NCBI GenBank assembly: GCA_946699065.1
Contig: CAMPDV010000023.1
Span: 620,001-684,000, forward strand
DNA: 64,000 bases
Source: Loxodes magnus
Taxonomy: Eukaryota; Ciliophora; Karyorelictea; Loxodida; Loxodidae
Reading direction: 5' to 3'
Part shown: positions 51,201-63,466 of the stretch, piece after piece
Layout of the letters: each line of letters opens with the position of its first letter
Numbering within the stretch: position 1 is the stretch's first letter
Program-made: the position numbers and the translations under genes
The notes under the pieces: generated by a model
What the model was told of the DNA's origin: nothing
Database searches by the model: none
The model's input: only the letters and a program-made list of their open reading frames with translations

Positions 51201-51859
51201 GCAGTTTTCCGTTTATTTTGAATTTCCATTAATTAATTATTCATTATTCTAATTAATACTTCACTAATGGTTTTCTTCAAACTGTCCATTCAGATATTTT
51301 ATTAGACTCGAATCTTTAAATCTCCTTAGCTTATTTACTCATTTAATTTTTCAGAATATAAATACTAACTTAAAATAATTGAAATACCAGTATTTAGTAA
51401 TATCTCTTAATACTTTTAAATACTTTATGGTTTTATATGAAACGCTTAACAAGCAATACCACAATAAAGGAACTAAAGCAAAAGTAACAGTAAAATAATT
51501 TCTTAAGCTTCAGATATTATTTAATTTTGCTTGATACTCTATTATAATTTTATAAAATTGCTCGTTGTTATTTGTATCGAAAGCTAGAGATAAGACTACA
51601 ATGATATCGAAAACAATTAACAAATGAAGGAAGAAATCAGATTAGAACATTTAATTTAGTTTATTTTGTAATTTTGAATGAAATATAATTATGATATAAG
51701 CTTAGTAGCTCTACTCATAAATAGTGTAGTTTTAGTATTGTAGGTATTTAATTATTTATCATCATAATTTAATTAAATGGTAAAGTGACTATAATTAAGG
51801 AAGCTTATTTAATAGCGTAGTAGTATAAAATAAGGAAATTTCTTTATTATTTTATAAAA
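51201..51859. other. Intergenic spacer
   Basis: AT-rich spacer between two plus-strand genes; the downstream ATG sits in TTTTATAAAAATG. Confidence 0.6.
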
Positions 51860-53314
51860 ATGATTAATTTCGTATTGGACTTGTAATATCTAAGAGGTCT
51901 TTTTGAATAAATATCTTAAGCACCAAATTATGTAGGATAAGAGGAATTAGTTAAAAGAATGATATAAAACATAGAATCCAAATCTTAAAATTAAATTAGG
52001 AAAGTTGATTGACTAAGCTGGGATCCAAACGATAATTTACAGCAAAATTCATTAAAAAATTGCATTCTAAATGTACTTAGAAATAAATATAATCTAAAAG
52101 CAATAGAAGGTGTTGAACATTATATGGGTCAAGATTATTTCAACCAAGCAAGCAGAAATATGAAAACAGTGGAAAAAATAGTAGATCTGATAATAATGAA
52201 AGAAGGTATTCCTAATTGCTTTATATATCTTATTTGCAGCCAGAATGTTTTTGAAGAAGTTTAAAAGTTTATATGTATTGAATAAAGCATCATTTTAGAA
52301 TTCCTTCAGCCTGATGATATATTTAAAGATGACACTCATCTTTCGTCAAATTTAAACTCCGCTCAATATTATCCTAATGAGAAAGATAAATTATCTTTAT
52401 AGAATAATTAGTAGCATATTAGATAATTTTAACCTTAAGAAACTGGATCTGAAAATGCCCCTCAAAGGGAAGAAAAAGAAATGAATGTAATATAAAATGA
52501 GACGTTAGAAGAAAGAAAAAAAAACTAGATACTAGGAAATTAAGAAGCAGCAACCATTGACTAAAACTTCTTATAATAATAGATTCAAAATATTCAGTAT
52601 AAACCTCATTCCTAAGAATCTCAGAACCCAAATGCTGAGGGATTTAATCTGGAAAACCTTAACTAAGTGTAATGAAAAAATAATGCAAATTAATCCAACT
52701 AAAATGATTTCTAAGCACAGCAAAATGAATTTTAATCTGATTTAAATTAGGGTTAGGAAGAAGAAGTTCATCATTCTTTATATGGATAATCCAGTAATGA
52801 TTAAGAAAATTTTAACTAATAATAATAAGTTTGGTAAAATACTGAAAACCTAGAAAATTAAGAACATAATTGAAATAATCGAAATCACTAAAATGGAGGA
52901 AATAACTTCTTACAGTAACCTGGCTCAAACAATTAGAATAGTTGAAATTAAAATTCTAATTTATAATTAGCTATTCCTGGAGGTGTTTAAAATACTTAGA
53001 AGTTGAATAAAGGTAGCGTGATAGCTATTATTCATAATCATCTACCCAAAATTTAATCTCTATTAGATTGCGGATTTTAACTCTATGAATCGATGTATGA
53101 ATTTTCTGAGTGTGGAAATGTATTAGAAGAAGCGATAGAGAGATTAAGCAACAAAACTAGGTAAATTGATTGATACACTGAAGAAGTTAAATAAATGATA
53201 GAAAAAAACGAAAGTGTTGCTTTTATTTGTGGAAAAGCATTATAGTCATTTGAAGACAACGAAATGATGGAAGAGAATTTGAAAAAGAGAGGATTCTATA
53301 GCACTTTATTTTGA
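51860..53314 (+). CDS. Unknown protein with long Asn/Gln-rich centre
   Basis: 484 residues, from MINFVLDLQYLRGLFEQISQ to KKRGFYSTLF before TGA (53312). A second in-frame TGA follows 21 nt later, so readthrough would add only seven residues. The N-terminal 150 residues look folded (NVLRNKYNLKAIEGVEHYMG, LIIMKEGIPNCFIYLICSQN). The middle (about 190-360) is extremely rich in Asn and Gln, mostly through TAA/TAG and AAT, and looks prion-like. A folded tail (AIIHNHLPKIQSLLDCGFQ, YEFSECGNVLEEAIERLS) resembles a helical bundle. Trp at QIDWYTEE is TGA, 141 nt before the stop. The family is not recognised. An RNA-granule or transcription-related role would suit the composition, but this is a guess. Confidence 0.75.
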
Positions 53315-54462
53315 TATGCTTTAAAATTTAATTGAATTGAATTTAAAATTAGATATTTTAATAATTAATAGTTCTATCTAATCAGCATTACATGGATGCA
53401 AATTAGAAGAATTAATTAAATGTCTAGTTCTTTTACATATGGGATATACATTGAGCATATTGTATCTACTTATTGTTTTTAAGGTTTAAAATATATACAT
53501 TTCTACTTTTATTTTTAAATTTATTTTATTAATCATTTAAAGGGAATAATATAGTAAAGGAAAAGAAAAATTAAGCCATTAAAACAAGTCATGAAAGTAA
53601 AATTTTAGTAGAAAATAGATAAAGATAAGTTATTTAAGAATAAATTCAAGAGATATTGCCTACTCCTATCAAATTCTACAGTTTAAGAAAGGTAATAGCA
53701 AAGTTAATAGTTTTGATAATAGATAATTATAATATAGCAGATTATATTTTTAGCTAAAGTATATGCAATACATAGAAATAAAATGTAATGATAGCTTAAG
53801 GATAACTAAATAAATTAAATATGACTAAACTAATATAAGTTAGGGATAATATTCATCTCAATTTCTATTACTTTTAATTAAGATTAAATTATGCATAGTC
53901 TTTAATCTAATTCTAATACATTTCTTATTTGCTATTTATAATATCTTTAACCCTCTCTTTTTTATGATATATCTAAATGTTTAATTAACTAATTGATAAG
54001 ATCTAATAATACTCTAAGTAAGATTATAGCACCAATACAAGCAATACAAGATCTATAAGTAGTTAGATTAAGATAGATAACCTACTAGATATATAAAATG
54101 CATCTAATTAATCTAAAATATTAATGCTATTTAAATAATTAAAGTCTAGTAATTCTTAGCAAAACTAAGAAGAAATAGTCTATTACAACTAATCATAAGT
54201 TACTTTATGAAATTATTACATAGAAAAGGAGTAATTAATAGCTATGAATCACATTTAAGCTAAAACAACTACTTATAAAAGAAGTTGCCAAACTTTAATG
54301 AGAATTGTTTATGGAATTAGCATTAATATCTCATATTGAGATTATTAACATTTTAGATAAAGCCAAAACGCTTTATACTAAAAGAGTTAAGAAATAAGAT
54401 AGAAATAAAGGAATAAAAGAGATTTAAATAATGAATTAGATAGAAATTTTTTAATTATTATA
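53315..54462. other. AT-rich spacer
   Basis: No feature recognised between the two Q/N-rich genes. Confidence 0.6.
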
Positions 54463-56127
54463 ATGTAGATAAACTCAATCCAGTCTTCTAAAATGCGCAA
54501 ATTTAAAAGTTTATTTGACCAGTTTCCTTTGCTGCTTTCTCCTTAATCGAAAGCAGCTTAATAGTTATCTTAAGAATAGCAATCAGAAATTAATTTGTCA
54601 AATTAAAATAAAAAAGGTAATCCTAATCTGGAATCTGATAAAAAGCTTAGATTTATTAATATTAAACTTCCTTCTATAGAACTTAGAAATTATTTGAAGA
54701 ATTCCTAAATCTAATCTACTAACTCTTTGTAAAAGTCAAGTAGTTATAATGAATATGATACATTAGAAAGTCCTTAGCGATTTCATAATGTAAGCATTTA
54801 ATAGAATTAAATCTGTAATAAAGAATCATTAAGTCCAAGTGTTAGAATAGCTAGTCCCAAAAAGATTGACATTATGTTTAAAAGTAATAAGAAAATTCTG
54901 CATTAAAATAAGAGTTATTAAAAGAAGTAGCCAAAAGGAAATGTTCTTTATGGGGTTTAAGTCTAATAATCTCCCAAAACTATCTAAAATATAAATGGTC
55001 AAAACTAGAAAAAGGATATCCAAGAAATGCAAGAAAAGAATGATTTTCATATACAGGAAAGGAAAAATGAAACAAGAGCAAAATAAGAAAATAGAGTTAA
55101 AATAATAAAAAATATGGAACAGTTCATATAGTAAATTAAGTAGAATAAATAAATTAAAACTATTTCCAATTAAAGGAGAAGCTCAAAGAAATATTAGCTA
55201 GAAGTAATTAACTTCAATCAATTATTCTAAAAGAAAAAGAGTAAATAAAAATCAGATTACAAATTTAGCGAAAATTCACATACTAAATATAAGAAAATTC
55301 TTAAGTTTAAAGCTTAAATTATCAATAAAAAGCACAATATGTTTAGTTAAAAATGATCTGACTGATAGCTTGATAAAGTTATATTGTAATAGAGATAAAA
55401 GAAAAGTAAAAAAATTTAATTCAATTCATTTTAATAAAACCTTTCTTCAAGAGAAATGAACTCTCTAATAAGCTAAGAACTTGTTGATTCTTTGAGTCAG
55501 GATACTGAAGATTATAAATAAGAAAATCCATATTAAATTTAATCGAAATGCAATTCTCCTATTTTTAGTAGAGCTTTAAATTAGTAACTAAAATAAGAAA
55601 AAACCCTAAAGAAAGCCAAATAGTTAAATAATGACGGAAGTAATTTAGAAAAAATAAAGAGTGATATGCAAAAATAAAAACAAAAGAAAGGAAATTTGAT
55701 TTAGGAAAGCAAGATAAAAATATATGATAAATAATAAAATGAAACGGAACGAATAAAAACCTTTTCTCCACTTGTAACTTTTAGAAATCACAAACATTCT
55801 CCTTCTTTTATTTAAAATTAAATTGAAAAGAAACTTCCCAAGGATAAAATGCAGAAGATAAAATCTTTAAACGATTGGAGTGAAAAAGCTAAAAGAAATT
55901 CGAATAAAATATTGAATTCGGATTTTTAAAAAAATGATAGAAGTGAGAATTAACATGAAAATCTGAAGCAAAATAAAAAGTAAACAGCGAGCTTTATTCA
56001 ATAGGATAATGATTAGCCTTATTTTAAACGTAAAAAACAACTCTAGAACATTTAATAACTGTTCAATTAAAATAAAGTTAATATTTTAATACATATCTAA
56101 TTAACAATTCATTAAATAGAAATATGA
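54463..56127 (+). CDS. Basic, Lys/Gln/Ser-rich unknown protein
   Basis: About 554 residues, starting MQINSIQSSKMRKFKSLFDQ (an in-frame ATG at 54493 is the alternative) and ending QLTIHQIEI at TGA (56125). The protein is basic and low-complexity, with many Gln from TAA/TAG and short Ser-Pro sites (LLSPQSK, LSPSVRIASPKK, TFSPLVTFR) that could be phosphorylated. There is no membrane span or known domain. Two TGA codons in SQKWSDWQLDK read as Trp. The last 25 residues look less protein-like, so the end is somewhat uncertain. Such proteins are common as disordered cytoskeletal or nuclear scaffolds in ciliates. Confidence 0.62.
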
Positions 56128-57396
56128 AACTGTAGTAACCTTATGAATGCTTTGAAAATAATAAGTTTTAATGTTTAAGATGATTTGATTATATTTTAGA
56201 TTAAAGTATTACATCTAATTTGAATGATAATTTTATTGAATAAAAAGAAAATTAGAACTAACTAAACTTTATATTTGAAAATTAAACTTTAAACTCTTAA
56301 AAAATAACTAGAATTGATATAAGCAACTACTATTATTTATATTACATAATTATATTTTCTACTTAAGTGTCATATATTATGAAAGCAGCATAAATTAAGT
56401 TAAAGCAAGATATTTAATTATGTATTTATTATGAAAACAGAAAAAAAGAACATTTTTAATTGATTTAATTAAAAGATTAATTAAATAGAATAAATCTTAG
56501 AAAATTTAAATAGCTCATTAAATTAAGATATCGATGCAATATATAGTTTTATTTGGAAAACAGTTTAAAAGATAATATACGATAAAGTATCAAGTAAGAA
56601 ATTAATTTTAAATTATTACTAAAAATTTTTTAATTAAAAAAGTTTTACTTCAAATTAGAGTGTATTGTAATGATTTGTCCTTTTATATATTATATTATAT
56701 GAAATTTAATGAATTTAGTTTAGAATAATTTGTATATTTGTATATGCTTTATTATGTTTAAATAAGCTTACTAAGAAATTAATTACTACATTAAATACAT
56801 TTTTTAATTAAGGCAGCATAATTAAGTTTTTGAGTAAAAGTAGAAATTTTATAGGTTTATTAAAGATCTTATTTCTTTAATTTTCTTAAACCAAATAATG
56901 CAAAAAGAAGATTAGGAAATTTTGAGTAAATAAGTTCTTTTCCAAAAATAATTAAATAATTTATCTATGTTAATCTATAACACTATGCATAAATAAAAAA
57001 TGTTGACAATAATTATTTTCTTTTCTAATTAATAATTTAAGAAATTAAGTTCTTTTTTATTTTCAAGCTTAATTAAATATTAAATTAGATATTTAACATA
57101 GGATAATCATAATACTATATTTAAACTTTAATTTATAAAAAAGGCAAAAAATACATATTTGCGAAATTAAAAAATACGGTTAGTTTTAATAAAAGAGCTT
57201 TTATTCTGAGAATGTTCAAAGGAGAAAAATATAAAAAATAAAAATAAAAAATAAGATAATTTACTTATCAATAACTAAATTTACGAATTTTTATTTATCA
57301 AATAAAAAATTATTAATATCAAATTTCAGTATTTTATAAAAGGAAAAACTAGAAAAGAGTATTTGTATTTAATTAATTTAATTTTGAATACAAATA
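56128..57396. other. AT-rich spacer between convergent genes
   Basis: Runs of A and T dominate; no gene or structured element is seen. Confidence 0.6.
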
Positions 57397-58244
57397 TCAA
57401 TACCTTATCTTTCTTTGAGGAATTGCTTTCAATATTGCTTCATTCCAGCTTAGACCTTTCCACTTGTTGAAAAGCATTTCAACTACTGTATTTATGTTTA
57501 AAGCTTTTTTGGTAATCTATTTGAAAAACTTACTTATATATCTAAAGGAATTTTGTAGCATGGCAAATTTAAGCTCTTTGCTTTATTAAGTGTCTGAAAT
57601 CTTTTTTCTGTTCGATCTACAATACCTCCAATAATAAAATATTTATCTCACTTTATATCTTCTGGTAATGTTTCTTCAGCATCAGGAGACAACATACAGC
57701 TTTATTATATTTCTGGAATTTCACTTACTGATTCTTATTTCAAATGAATATTTCACTTATTAGCTCCCATCTTAACTAAGCTTTGCAATATTGATCCCGT
57801 ACAACTGCATAATATTATTTTAAATGGATAAATTTAGCATTTTCTAAAGATTCCTACACTTTAACATATCTAAAATGTAAGACTCTTAAGCTCAAATTCT
57901 GTCATTTAATCTTCGAAGCTTAAATCAAAAATTAAAGGAATGCCTTTTTGAAATGCGGCTAGTTCTTTGATGAGTTAATCTTCTTTAAACATTCTTTCAG
58001 TTTCTTTTACTTCTAAGCATTGTTCATGTGTCATTTTCTAGAGTTATTCTTTTCTTTTTTACCTCCTATTAAACAAAGATTTATTATGGTTTTCTTTTTT
58101 AATTTTTCTGATATTTTCATATTTCTATCTTTTCTTTTCCTTTTTACTTATTTTCACTTTTTGCTTATTTTCTTCATTTCCTTACATCTCTACATCTTCC
58201 TTCTGATCAAGTTATTGATTTTAATTTTGATCTAAATTCTTCAT
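57397..58244 (-). CDS. TRM10: tRNA m1G9 methyltransferase TRM10-like
   Basis: 276 residues with one 17-nt intron. A basic N-terminal tail (KEKKRQKYENIRKIKKENH) binds RNA in the family. The SPOUT-class methyltransferase core follows: GIPLIFDLSFEDQM, CSCTGSILQSLVKMG, LSPDAEETLPE, FIIGGIVDRTEKR and LPCYKIPLDIQ, ending ALNINTVVEMLFNKWKGLSW. These match the conserved order of TRM10/TRMT10, which methylates guanine at tRNA position 9 using S-adenosylmethionine. The GGIVDR motif includes the key Asp. The W in DIKWDK is TGA. It lies downstream of, and on the same strand as, the aminopeptidase gene, 591 bp away. Confidence 0.93.
57517..57533 (-). other. 17-nt intron
   Basis: The minus-strand sequence GTAAGTTTTTCAAATAG separates IPLDIQ from ITKKALNINTVVEM in the TRM10-like gene. 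Removal restores the conserved C-terminus. Confidence 0.92.
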
Positions 58245-58835
58245 TTAATATAAATAAAAATCTATAATTTGAAGATAAGTTATCAGAAAGCTATATACTA
58301 AATTACTATTAAATGCTATTAAACATTAGATTTATAGATAGCCAAACTAATAGCAATCTATACTTGTAAATAATAGCTATAATTAAATTCTAATAATACC
58401 AACTATTTAATTCTTATTGCTTGCTTCGAAATATTTAAACTAGTTATTTTCTAATTATTTTAGTTATATATAAATATTAGGCTTAACCAAGCTAATCTAT
58501 TTTACCTTTAATTAAAGATTTTATGATAAAAACTAAATAGAGATACTAGCTTATATACTGATTAGCTATTTATTACAATTATGAATAATTAGCGCTTTTC
58601 TCAGACAAGATATAAATAAATACCATTAAGATTGTAGATAAGGATATTACTTAACTAATCTTAAGATTCTAAAGTAATTTGCTTTATTTTATAAAGATTC
58701 ATTGAGAAATAATTCTAAAAGGCTGGAAATTAAAGAGTTGAGACAATGGATAATGTTTAAAGTAAAGATAGAATATAGTTGAATATTTTAAAATAAATTT
58801 GAAATTTGAAATTAAGTTTCTTTGTTCGATTAAAC
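58245..58835. other. Intergenic spacer
   Basis: AT-rich spacer between two minus-strand genes, holding the TRM10-like promoter. Confidence 0.6.
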
Positions 58836-61593
58836 TCAGATTTGCAAATAAGTTCTGGATAAAGCACGGGTTTTAATTTGATTTTCTAATTCATATTTAT
58901 AATCTTTTAGCATTCGCGAAGCTGTTATATGCTTTTCAGACATTTTAGTTATAGCTTCATTGCATTTTTGTAAGCATATGTCTTCTGTACCATAGCAATA
59001 TGGTTGTAAATAGTTGAACACATTCTTTATGAATTCAGTGCTGAATTTATCAGACATTGTAACAATCTGAATTAAAAATTACCAGTTCAAAGAAGCCATC
59101 AACATATTTAGTCATAAGCTAAGGTTAGTTTTTTTAATTCCAACCTGAAAAAGCATAGGCTTGCTCATGTTAAGACAATTTTGGGCAACCTTGCTGAATA
59201 TCTGCCCATAATTTTTATTTGGTTTGTTCCTCTTCGAAAGCATATTCACAGAAAAGTTTTTTATTTAATGAATCAGCTGAGCTATCTTTCTTAATTTCTT
59301 CTTCTATTAGTGGCATAATTCTTTCTCTAGGGAATCTTACGGCTAGCTTCTGGATTAAACTCCATCTTGTTTCTTCTACAAATTCAAGAATTGGATAATC
59401 AGCATCTTTTCCCTACTCTAACCATTTAAAGATATATTTCTCAATATCTTATCTATCTCTCAAAAATAGCATTAAATTAGACCTTAAATCTTTCATTTAA
59501 TTTTTGTCTGTAACCCCTTAGAACAATTGTAAGGTTTTAGCGAATAATTTATGAGCATATTCTTACTCAACTTATAGATTTGGCATATTATTATTTAAAA
59601 TTGATGCACATAAGCTTAGGGCTTAAGATCTGCATTCCTCATCGTTTTCTTAAGCAATAAATTGCTCAACAATTTGAAGATATTCGATGCCAGACATTTT
59701 GACGTCTTTTACTAAAGAAGATAAACTTTTCCATATAAGAAGTCTGTTTAATGTATTCTTTACAACAAAGATGTTATTTTTTATAGCTTGCAAGTTTTGT
59801 GATCCTTAGACAAGTTTACAGTAAGCATTGTCTTATGAATCTAGCATTACAAATTTAGCTCCTTAAATTCCGTTAAAAACATATGTAGTAGTTTCTGGTT
59901 ATGGGTTAACTTATACTTTTTCTGATTTCAAAATATTACCCGCTTAATCGTAAATTTCAATAATAAGCCAATGGTGCCTTAAAGTTGGATGATTCTCAGA
60001 AGCAGGTCTCTGCAATATAACTACTTTACTTATCTTTTCTTACTCTTCTTCCCAGGTAACCTCTAGTTCATTTGCTCCAGCTTTTTTAATCCATTAATCA
60101 GACCAAGAGTCTAAATCTAAGTCTAAATTATTCTTTTAGCAAGCAGCTTTCATATGATTAATGAAATCTTAGAATTCAGCATTTTTAAATCCAAATTCTT
60201 TGAAATAAGTAGAGCAACCTTCAGCAAATACCTTTCTTCCTATCATAAAGAAAAGTTGCTTTAGCACTGCAGCTCCCTTTCCATAGCTTATTCCATCAAA
60301 GTTAGTTTCAGCTTGTTCCGTATTTTCAACATTACAATAGATAGCATGAGTAGTTGGTTTTAAATCAGTTTAAAGACCCCAATTCTTTCTATTAGTGAAT
60401 TATTACCAGTTCATTGTAAATTCTGGCACTTTTTCACTCTTACTTTAATGGGAAATAAAATCAGCAAAGCTTTCGTTTAGCCATAAATCATCCCACCATT
60501 TCATTGTAACTAGATTACCAAACCACATATGAGCTATTTCATGGAATACAGTATTACATAATCCACATTTGCGTCTGATTGTGAGTGGATCCTTTGTAAT
60601 GTACATTTCGTTATATGTAATGCAACCTACATTTTCCATAGCTCCCCAATTATATTCAGGCACAAAAATACTATCGAGCTTATCAAATGGATATTTTTGA
60701 TCAAAAAATTCTTAGTACCATTGAATAGCTCCAGTAGTCCACTTGAAAAATTCCTCTGAGAACATATAAGGTTATTTAGCTTTAGTACAATATAGACCTA
60801 GTTTAACACCTATCTCATTTTCATCCTTCCTAAATTCAGCATAAGGACCAGCACATATTGCATATAAATATGTGCTTATCCTTTTAGTGGTTGAAAACTT
60901 GGCACATTACAAATTCTCTTGCTTTCTATTCTTTCTAAATTTTGCACAAGTGCAACTTTTTCCAAGACATTTATAAGAACTATCAGCAGCACTATTTGTA
61001 AAAAGTTTCCATTCTTAAGGTGCTAGAAAACTCATAGTCATTGTTGCTTTTAAATCTGGCTAGTCAAAGCATGGGAAACAATTATGTGCATCACAAGTTT
61101 CAAATTAGGTATACAAATATATCTATTTGTCTTCAGGATCAGTATACTTATGAATAGATCTGCCATCTCTATGATACTCAGCAATAAACTCAATTTCTAC
61201 TTCGTTGTTTCCAGGTTTTAAGTTGTGTAATGAAAGAATTAAAGGTTCTTAACTTACTTTTACTTTCTTTTTATTTACTGTAAATGAAACTATTTAGTCT
61301 CCTCCAAAATCTAGCCATGGAGTGCCCTCACCAACTGGCTAATAATCGAACTCAACTTTCATTATACCATTATAGAAATTATCAGTTCTAAGATCTAAGA
61401 AGCATGCATATCTAACATTAGAAATAACTTTCGATCGATATAAAGCTTGCTCCTTAGTTAAATGCAATTTCTTTACAGAAAGTGGAATTTTGTAAACATT
61501 CTTCTTGTAATACAAAACACCAGCTACTGTTAATCCGAACAAGCCAGCTAGTCCCAATCCAAGACCTATCTTTGCTTTGCTCAGACTTTGCAT
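58836..61593 (-). CDS. Membrane-anchored M1 zinc aminopeptidase
   Basis: 913 residues with one 16-nt intron. An N-terminal hydrophobic anchor ([22 protein letters not shown]) suggests a type II membrane protein. The M1 catalytic core shows GAMEN at 317-321 for the substrate N-terminus and HEIAH at 351-355 with the third zinc ligand Glu at 374 (WLNESFAD). The helical C-terminal domain of the ERAP/puromycin-sensitive type follows. It releases N-terminal amino acids from peptides. The intron (59067-59082) joins DGFFEL to [12 protein letters not shown]; without it the frame hits TGA early. The true stop is TGA after RTYLQI. The start context is TTATAAAAATG. Confidence 0.95.
59067..59082 (-). other. 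16-nt intron
   Basis: The minus-strand sequence GTAATTTTTAATTCAG lies near the 3' end of the aminopeptidase gene. Its removal adds the conserved last 77 residues. Confidence 0.93.
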
Positions 61594-63466
61594 TTTTATA
61601 ATAATTTTAAAGAATCAAATATAAGCTAAATATTTATCATAATTTAACAGATCTACTCTGATCACTACTATTCTCAATATACATGCTTAACACTTCCCAC
61701 ATCATTTTTAATTCATCTAAGTTAAATACAGTCATTCTAGTTCTCTAGTCAAGAAATTAATAAAACCTTAGGGACTAGAAGTAAGATTATTATAAGAAAT
61801 AGAGGAATATTCAGTTTAGCAGATTAGATAAGCATAATTTAATAGTAATAAAGAGATATAATAAAGTAGTAAAATACCTCTGTTTATTAAATTATAAAGC
61901 TATTAATACAAGTTAGTTTAGTCTATTTTAGGAGTACTTTTATCTAATTTCCATTTATTTCACTTTATAGATATTAAGTTGATTAAAACACTATTGTGGT
62001 GTTTTGATATTTATATTAATATTCTAATTTTTAGATTTGATTATTAAATAGTAGAATCTTTATGGGCTACTTTTAGGTAATACATGCCTTTTGTATAATA
62101 AATCCCTTTTCTTTATGAAGGCTAGTATAAAATAAAGAATATTTACGAAAAATATTTTTAAATATTACTAGTAGCCAGAGTTTTCTTGCATATACTAAAG
62201 CTAAAATTTAATCTTCACTATTACGTTCTTTAATCACTCTATCTTTAGCACTTACATTACTATAAAGTATTATTGTTTCTTAAGATTTATCTGAATTTAT
62301 CAATTATTATTCCTTTTATGCTGTTTTTATTCTCTCTTTATTATAGAATGTAAATAAGAAAGAATAAATAAAATGTTTACCTTTTCAACTAAGAGGAATA
62401 TTATTTTTAGTAGCACCACTTTTTATAAAGGATTGCAAATAGCTTATAAAAAGCTACTAATGATAATCATAAAAGATAATTAAATAAATACTTAAGCAAT
62501 TACTTATAAATGCCCCCTACTATTCGAACATAAAATAAATATTAAGTATTTTGAATAAAATATCTATACTACATTTCTTTAAAATTAGTTTTATAGTAAT
62601 TGAAGAAAATTAATTTTATATGAAAAGAATAAGAGAGGGCTTTCTTTCTTAATTTATACATTAAATCACTATAAATAAAAAGATTGCTTTAAATCTTAAT
62701 TGAGAGAAATAATTCTTTAAATATAATATAAATAAATTATTGGAGATGGATTCTTAATTAAAAATTGCTAGTTGATTTATAGCTTTAAATTTCATTAAAG
62801 TAAATTAAATCTTCTCATTTTTCTAAATTTTAGAAAAAGAAATCTAACTTTTATTAAGTTCGAATTAAAGTATAATTTACTAAATTATAACCTTATATCT
62901 AAATAAGATAATTAACCTTAGTTTCATATAACCTGTTATTTCTATCTTTTCTACTTGCTTTATATTTTAAGATTTTTATCTCTTATTAGAGGCTTTATAA
63001 TAATTATTTTAAATAAATTGGAGCTAATATCTAAAAGATACTTATTTTTGTGCTATCAAAATCCTTTAAAGAATTTAATAGCAGCCATTTTATTTTTTCG
63101 ATGTTTATAAAATAGGGATAATCTTTTTCTTATAAAAGCATCTTAATTTAAAAAATAATATATATGACTTATATGTTAATAACTTACCTAAAATTATCTT
63201 TCGTATTTAATTATAAACCTATTTATAATTAGCCTATATCTTTACCTTCCTTACAATCTTTCATACTTTTAAGCTTCTGTATAAATTTAATAAAATATTT
63301 AAATTTGTTAATTAAAAAAAACAACATGACTATTTAAAATCTTATTAAAGCAAAGGCCTTAGCAAGAATATTAAAAGCCTTAAAAGAGGAAATGGTTATA
63401 TTATTAAAATAGATTTGGATTGTAAATTATTAGTAAGATACTTTTGCTTAAAGCTTATTAAAAAAA
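61594..63466. other. 1.9-kb AT-rich gene-free block
   Basis: No gene, RNA or repeat recognised between two minus-strand genes. Confidence 0.6.
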
